Below, in pieces: positions 60,370 to 64,000 of a stretch of 64,000 bases of DNA. The DNA comes from Pseudorhizobium endolithicum (GTDB lineage: Bacteria; Pseudomonadota; Alphaproteobacteria; Rhizobiales; Rhizobiaceae): positions 491,409 to 555,408 of the forward strand of contig NZ_CABFWF030000001.1 in NCBI RefSeq assembly GCF_902153245.2. Direction: 5' to 3'. Position numbers and translations under genes: made by a program. The stretch's first letter is position 1. Every line of letters begins with the position of its first letter. The notes beneath the pieces were generated by a model. That model saw only the letters and a program-made list of their open reading frames with translations, was not told where the DNA came from and made no database searches.

Positions 60370-61410
60370 ATGAAGTCGATCGTCAAGCTGATGGCCGGAG
60401 CAGCCATCGTCGTTTCCATGCAGACCGCAGCGCTTGCCCAGGAACTGGTCGTGGGCGTCTCCTGGTCCAACTTCCAGGAGGAGCGCTGGAAGACGGACGA
60501 GGCCGCCATCAAGGGGGCCCTCGAGGCAGCCGGCGCGAAGTATATCTCGGCCGACGCCCAGTCGTCCGCCGCCAAGCAACTCACCGACGTCGAGTCGCTG
60601 ATCTCGCAGGGCGCCAATGCCCTGATCGTTCTGGCGCAGGATTCCGACGCCATCGGCCCGGCCATCGAGAAGGCGACCGCCGAAGGCATTCCAGTGGTCG
60701 GCTACGACCGCCTGATCGAGAACCCGGAGGCCTTCTACATCACCTTCGACAACAAGGAAGTCGGCCGCATGCAGGCCCGCGAAGTATTCAAGGTGGCGCC
60801 CGAAGGCAACTACGTCTTCATCAAGGGTTCCTCGTCCGATCCGAATGCCGACTTCCTCTTCTCCGGTCAGTTGGAAGTGCTGAAGGAGGCCATGGACGCC
60901 GGCAAGATCAAGAATGTCGGCGAGGCCTATACCGACGGCTGGAAGCCGGAAAATGCCCAGAAGAACATGGAGCAGTTCCTGACGGCCAACAACAACGAGG
61001 TCGACGCTGTCGTCGCCTCGAACGACGGCACCGCCGGCGGCGCGATTGCCGCGCTCGACGCACAGGGTCTCGCAGGCTCCGTTCCGGTCTCCGGCCAGGA
61101 TGCCGACAAGGCGGCGCTGAACCGTGTTGCGCTCGGCACGCAGACCGTTTCCGTCTGGAAGGACTCCCGTGAACTCGGCAAGAATGCCGCCGAGATCGCA
61201 CTGGCGCTTGCCGGCGGCAAGACCATGGACGAGATCCCGAACGTGCAGACCTTCACCGGCGGGCCGAAGGGCGCCGAGATGAAGTCGGTCTTCCTCGCAC
61301 CGCTGCCGATCACCAAGGACAACCTCAACGTTGTCATCGAGGCCGGCTGGATCAGCAAGGAAGAAGCCTGCCAGGGCGTGAAGGCCGGCTCGGTCGCCGC
61401 CTGCGACTGA
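60370..61410 (+). CDS. xylF: Xylose-type sugar ABC transporter, periplasmic binding protein
   Basis: This 346-residue protein has a signal peptide ([24 protein letters not shown]). The periplasmic-binding fold of the ribose/xylose cluster follows: [69 protein letters not shown], then [28 protein letters not shown], and [33 protein letters not shown]. It is close to XylF. GGGAGG precedes the ATG. It is the first gene of the operon facing the ROK repressor. Confidence 0.9.
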   Translation: MKSIVKLMAGAAIVVSMQTAALAQELVVGVSWSNFQEERWKTDEAAIKGALEAAGAKYISADAQSSAAKQLTDVESLISQGANALIVLAQDSDAIGPAIEKATAEGIPVVGYDRLIENPEAFYITFDNKEVGRMQAREVFKVAPEGNYVFIKGSSSDPNADFLFSGQLEVLKEAMDAGKIKNVGEAYTDGWKPENAQKNMEQFLTANNNEVDAVVASNDGTAGGAIAALDAQGLAGSVPVSGQDADKAALNRVALGTQTVSVWKDSRELGKNAAEIALALAGGKTMDEIPNVQTFTGGPKGAEMKSVFLAPLPITKDNLNVVIEAGWISKEEACQGVKAGSVAACD

Positions 61411-61432
61411 TCCGCAGCCTGAACCGGAAGAT

Positions 61433-61464
61433 CCCGGCGTTACCGCCCAGGCCGTAACGCCGGG
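61433..61464 (+). other. Stem-loop between xylF and xylH
   Basis: CCCGGCGTTAC (61433-61443) and GTAACGCCGGG (61454-61464) pair perfectly with a 10-nt loop and only a short T-run (TTT) after. Such intercistronic hairpins after binding-protein genes protect the upstream message and keep it in excess over the permease message. Partial termination is the alternative. Confidence 0.65.
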
Positions 61465-61566
61465 TTTCGTCATGAGGAGGCAGTTCGGACGAACTGCCCG
61501 CAGCCGGCGCGATCGAATCCGAAAGACAGGGCGATCGTCGCGTCCAAGAGGTGGGGAACGGCAGGA

Positions 61567-62880
61567 ATGGCCGATACGATGCATTCTACGACAACCAGCG
61601 GACCGCGACAGTCGGACGCCAACCTGGTGACGCGCTTCTTTCGCGCCACCGAGATCGATACGCGCCTGCTCGGCATGGTCGGCGCCCTGCTGATCATCTG
61701 GCTGGGCTTCCACTTCCTCACCGGCGGACTATTCCTGACCCCCCGCAATCTTTGGAACCTGACCGTCCAGACCTCCTCCGTGGCGGTGATGGCGACGGGC
61801 ATGGTCCTGGTGATCGTCACCCGCAACATCGACCTCTCGGTGGGTTCGATCCTCGGCTTCACCGGCATGATCATGGGCGTGATGCAGGCGCAGATCCTGC
61901 CGCAACTGCTGGGCTTCGACCACCCCGCCATCTGGATCCTCGCGCTTGCCGCCGGTCTCGTGGTGGGCGGACTGATCGGCACGTTGCACGGCGCCATCAT
62001 CGCCTTCCTCGGCGTCCCCTCCTTCATCGTCACGCTCGGCGGGCTGCTGGTCTGGCGCGGTGCCACCTGGTTCGTCACGAGCGGCCAGACGGTCGCCCCG
62101 ATGAACGCCACCTTCCGCCTCATGGGCGGCGGCACCGAGGGTTCGATCGGCGCCACCTGGAGCTGGGTGGTCGGCGTGGTAGCCTGCCTGGCCATCGTCG
62201 CGGCGATCGTCAACGCCCGCCGCCAGCGCAAGCGCTTCGCCTTTCCGCGCAAGCCCGTCTGGGCCGAATACGTGATCGGGGCGATCGGCTGCCTGATCGT
62301 GCTCGGGGTCGTGATGGTCGCCAACAGCTACTACTGGCCCGTCGCCATCGCCCGCCGCCATGCCGAGGCGAACGGCATCGATTGGCCCGAGGGCGGGCTG
62401 TTGATCTCGCACGGGATCGCCGTGCCGGTGCTGATCGCCATCGCCGTCGGCATCGTCATGACCTTCATCGCAACGCGGCTGCGCTTCGGCCGCTATGTCT
62501 TCGCCATCGGCGGCAATCCCGAGGCGGCAGAGCTCGCCGGCATCAAGACCCGCTGGGTGACGATCCGCATCTTCGCGCTGATGGGCATGCTCTGCGCCAT
62601 CGCCGCCGCCATCTCCACGGCTCGCCTCAACGCGGCCACCAATGCCCAGGGCGAACTCGACGAACTCTACACCATCGCCGCCGCCGTGATCGGAGGAACC
62701 TCGCTCTCCGGCGGCATGGGCACGATCGCCGGCGCCATGCTCGGGGCGCTCGTCATGCAGTCCCTCCAGTCCGGCATGGTCCTGCTCGGCATCGACACGC
62801 CGCTGCAGCGCATCGTCGTCGGCGCCGTCCTGGTGCTCGCCGTCTGGCTCGACACCGTCTATCGCGCCCGCGCAAAGTAA
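61567..62880 (+). CDS. xylH: Xylose-type sugar ABC transporter, permease
   Basis: This 437-residue inner-membrane protein of the BPD_transp_2 type has ten or more helices. It has [69 protein letters not shown] (the loop that contacts the ATPase) and [37 protein letters not shown]. The extra length in the middle (GRRQRKR loop and preceding helices) is typical of XylH rather than RbsC. It starts with ATG behind GCAGGA. Confidence 0.91.
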   Translation: MADTMHSTTTSGPRQSDANLVTRFFRATEIDTRLLGMVGALLIIWLGFHFLTGGLFLTPRNLWNLTVQTSSVAVMATGMVLVIVTRNIDLSVGSILGFTGMIMGVMQAQILPQLLGFDHPAIWILALAAGLVVGGLIGTLHGAIIAFLGVPSFIVTLGGLLVWRGATWFVTSGQTVAPMNATFRLMGGGTEGSIGATWSWVVGVVACLAIVAAIVNARRQRKRFAFPRKPVWAEYVIGAIGCLIVLGVVMVANSYYWPVAIARRHAEANGIDWPEGGLLISHGIAVPVLIAIAVGIVMTFIATRLRFGRYVFAIGGNPEAAELAGIKTRWVTIRIFALMGMLCAIAAAISTARLNAATNAQGELDELYTIAAAVIGGTSLSGGMGTIAGAMLGALVMQSLQSGMVLLGIDTPLQRIVVGAVLVLAVWLDTVYRARAK

Positions 62881-62893
62881 CAGGAGTTTCATC

Positions 62894-63679
62894 GTGACGG
62901 ACCAACACACTCCGCTCGTGGAAATGAGGAACATTTCCATCTCCTTCGGCGGGATCCATGCCGTGGAGAATGCCAGCATCGATCTCTATCCGGGCGAGGT
63001 CGTCGCCCTGCTCGGCCACAACGGCGCAGGCAAGTCGACGCTGATCAAGATCCTGTCCGGCGCCTACCGCCGGGATGCGGGCGAGATCCTCATCAACGGG
63101 GAGCCCGCCGACATCAAGAACCCGCGCGACGCCAAGAAATTCGGCATCGAGACGATCTACCAGACGCTCGCCGTGGCCGACAACGTCGATGCCGCCGCCA
63201 ACCTTTATCTGGGACGCGAACTGCAGACGCCCTGGGGCACGCTGGACGACGTCGCCATGGAGGCCAACGCCCGCAAGGTGATGGGGCGCCTCAACCCCAA
63301 CTTCAAGCGCTTCAAGGAGCCGGTGAAGGCGCTGTCAGGCGGCCAGCGGCAGTCGGTGGCGATCGCCCGCGCGATTCTCTTCGACGCCCGCATCCTGATC
63401 ATGGACGAGCCGACCGCCGCCCTCGGCCCCCACGAGACGGCCCAGGTGGGCGATCTCATCAAGCAGCTGAAGCGGGAGGGGATCGGCATCTTCCTGATCA
63501 GCCACGACATCCACGACGTCTTCGACCTCGCCGACCGCGTCTTCGTGATGAAGAACGGTCAGGTCGTCGGGCATGCCCGGACCGAGGACGTGACCAAGGA
63601 TGAAGTGCTCGGCATGATCATCCTCGGCAAGTGCCCGCCCGGTGCGACACCCGGACCGGGCGCCATGATGGTGGCTTGA
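62894..63679 (+). CDS. xylG: Sugar ABC transporter ATPase, single-domain
   Basis: This 261-residue ATPase has Walker [11 protein letters not shown]-loop [14 protein letters not shown], signature [18 protein letters not shown], Walker [13 protein letters not shown] and switch [16 protein letters not shown]. It has one nucleotide-binding domain, half the length of E. coli XylG (two fused domains), and so works as a homodimer, as in the rhizobial FrcA type. The GTG start has CAGGAG 7 nt upstream. No xylose isomerase or kinase gene follows, so the sugar is assigned by homology only. Confidence 0.9.
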   Translation: MTDQHTPLVEMRNISISFGGIHAVENASIDLYPGEVVALLGHNGAGKSTLIKILSGAYRRDAGEILINGEPADIKNPRDAKKFGIETIYQTLAVADNVDAAANLYLGRELQTPWGTLDDVAMEANARKVMGRLNPNFKRFKEPVKALSGGQRQSVAIARAILFDARILIMDEPTAALGPHETAQVGDLIKQLKREGIGIFLISHDIHDVFDLADRVFVMKNGQVVGHARTEDVTKDEVLGMIILGKCPPGATPGPGAMMVA

Positions 63680-63712
63680 GCGGACCAGCCCCTCTCCGTC
63701 CCCACCGCGGCC

Positions 63713-63754
63713 GGCGGGCGGCTTTAGAGGCCGCTCCAGCCCGCCTCGATTTTT
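63713..63754 (+). terminator. Rho-independent terminator of the sugar transporter operon
   Basis: GGCGGGC (63713-63719) and GCCCGCC (63739-63745) pair, with an inner GCGGC/GCCGC extension, and TCGATTTTT follows. It lies 34 bp after the ATPase stop codon. Confidence 0.75.
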
Positions 63755-63848
63755 CCGCGTCCCTTCCCGCGATGGGGCATTGATGCGGGCGACGTCCTGG
63801 GGTAAGGAAGCACCCATCGGAGCGGCGGGCCAGACTCGCCGGCGGTTA

Positions 63849-63925
63849 GCACCCGTAGCTCAGCTGGATAGAGTGTTGGATTCCGATTCCAAAGGTCACA
63901 GGTTCGAATCCTGTCGGGTGCGCCA
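63849..63925 (+). tRNA. tRNA-Arg (anticodon CCG)
   Basis: The 77-nt cloverleaf has acceptor strands GCACCCG/CGGGTGC, a D arm with AGCTGGATAGA, anticodon stem TTGGA/TCCAA with loop TTCCGAT giving anticodon CCG, T arm with GGTTCGAATCC, and an encoded CCA end. It reads CGG arginine codons, which are common in this high-GC genome. Confidence 0.96.
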
Positions 63926-63935
63926 TTTCTTCTCG

Positions 63936-64000
63936 TGTCCGACCCGGAGACATAGGTAACAGACTGTACCTAAGACATGGGTGACAACCTCGTGCCGAAC
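63936..64000. mobile_element. Possible end of an IS481-like insertion sequence (cut by window edge)
   Basis: About 10 bp after the tRNA the sequence reads TGTCCGACCCGGAGACATAG, and two similar direct units follow: AGACATAGGTAACAG (63948-63962) and AGACATGGGTGACAA (63973-63987). I recall this ATAGGTAACA/ATGGGTGACA pattern from ends of IS481-family elements in Rhizobiales. The transposase would lie beyond the window, so this rests on recalled pattern plus the visible repeats. Confidence 0.35.

Noticed and set aside
1..64000. Prophage, conjugation or secretion-system island
   Set aside because: No integrase, capsid, relaxase or secretion ATPase was found. Gene content and coding style are uniform except for the possible IS end at the right edge.

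Overview
The window is high-GC DNA with rhizobial gene content and neighbourhoods: a BacA/SbmA transporter, an AglA-type alpha-glucosidase, a bdhA-xdhA-xdhB cluster, an ECF42 sigma factor paired with a YCII protein, an invasion-associated-locus-B protein and DUF1127/DUF3606 small proteins. I infer an alphaproteobacterium of the Rhizobiaceae. The genus cannot be fixed from sequence reading alone. Most of the window is ordinary chromosomal or chromid-like DNA. I see no prophage, conjugation genes or CRISPR array. The only hint of a mobile element is at the extreme right edge.

Layout. 1-8 kb: the C-terminal part of a chemotaxis receptor, alpha-glucosidase AglA, 2-keto-3-deoxygluconate kinase, a Ser/Gly-repeat secreted protein, a TPR membrane protein with the GTPase Der, an NnrU-family membrane protein and a secreted NodB-like deacetylase. 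8-14.6 kb: a MazEF module, BacA, an MFS transporter, methionine aminopeptidase, a luciferase-like oxidoreductase and an AHSA1-type SRPBCC protein. 14.8-21.8 kb: a coiled-coil protein, ECF42 sigma factor plus YCII protein, a BCCT transporter, GST, GFA and VOC enzymes, and two secreted proteins (IalB-like and SH3). 21.8-28.3 kb: GlpK, TrkH, a DUF2231 protein coupled to a lipoprotein sugar dehydrogenase, and LdhA, followed by a broken ridA.

29-48 kb is the metabolic core, a purine-salvage and degradation region. Xanthine dehydrogenase XdhA/XdhB (behind bdhA), its maturation factor XdhC, a LysR regulator, urate hydroxylase PuuD and guanine deaminase GuaD lie on the plus strand. PuuE, UraD, ureidoglycolate lyase and UraH lie on the minus strand. 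Together they take guanine and xanthine through urate, HIU, OHCU and allantoin to allantoate, and ureidoglycolate to glyoxylate. The allantoate-to-ureidoglycolate step is not in the window. Two tandem, diverged copies of a HepT-MntA (HEPN/nucleotidyltransferase) toxin-antitoxin module sit inside the minus-strand operon, between uraD and the ureidoglycolate lyase gene. This is the most unusual arrangement in the window.

48-64 kb: an FAD oxidoreductase and MnmD methyltransferase, divergent and overlapping, that look like the two halves of MnmC; a 1240-residue multi-PAS hybrid histidine kinase; a DEAD-box RNA helicase; an SDR and an EamA transporter; a small protein with a J-domain-like HPD motif; and a ROK repressor divergent from a xylF-xylH-xylG-type sugar ABC transporter, with a palindromic operator candidate between them. 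The window closes with tRNA-Arg(CCG), followed about 10 bp later by what may be the end of an IS481-like insertion sequence.
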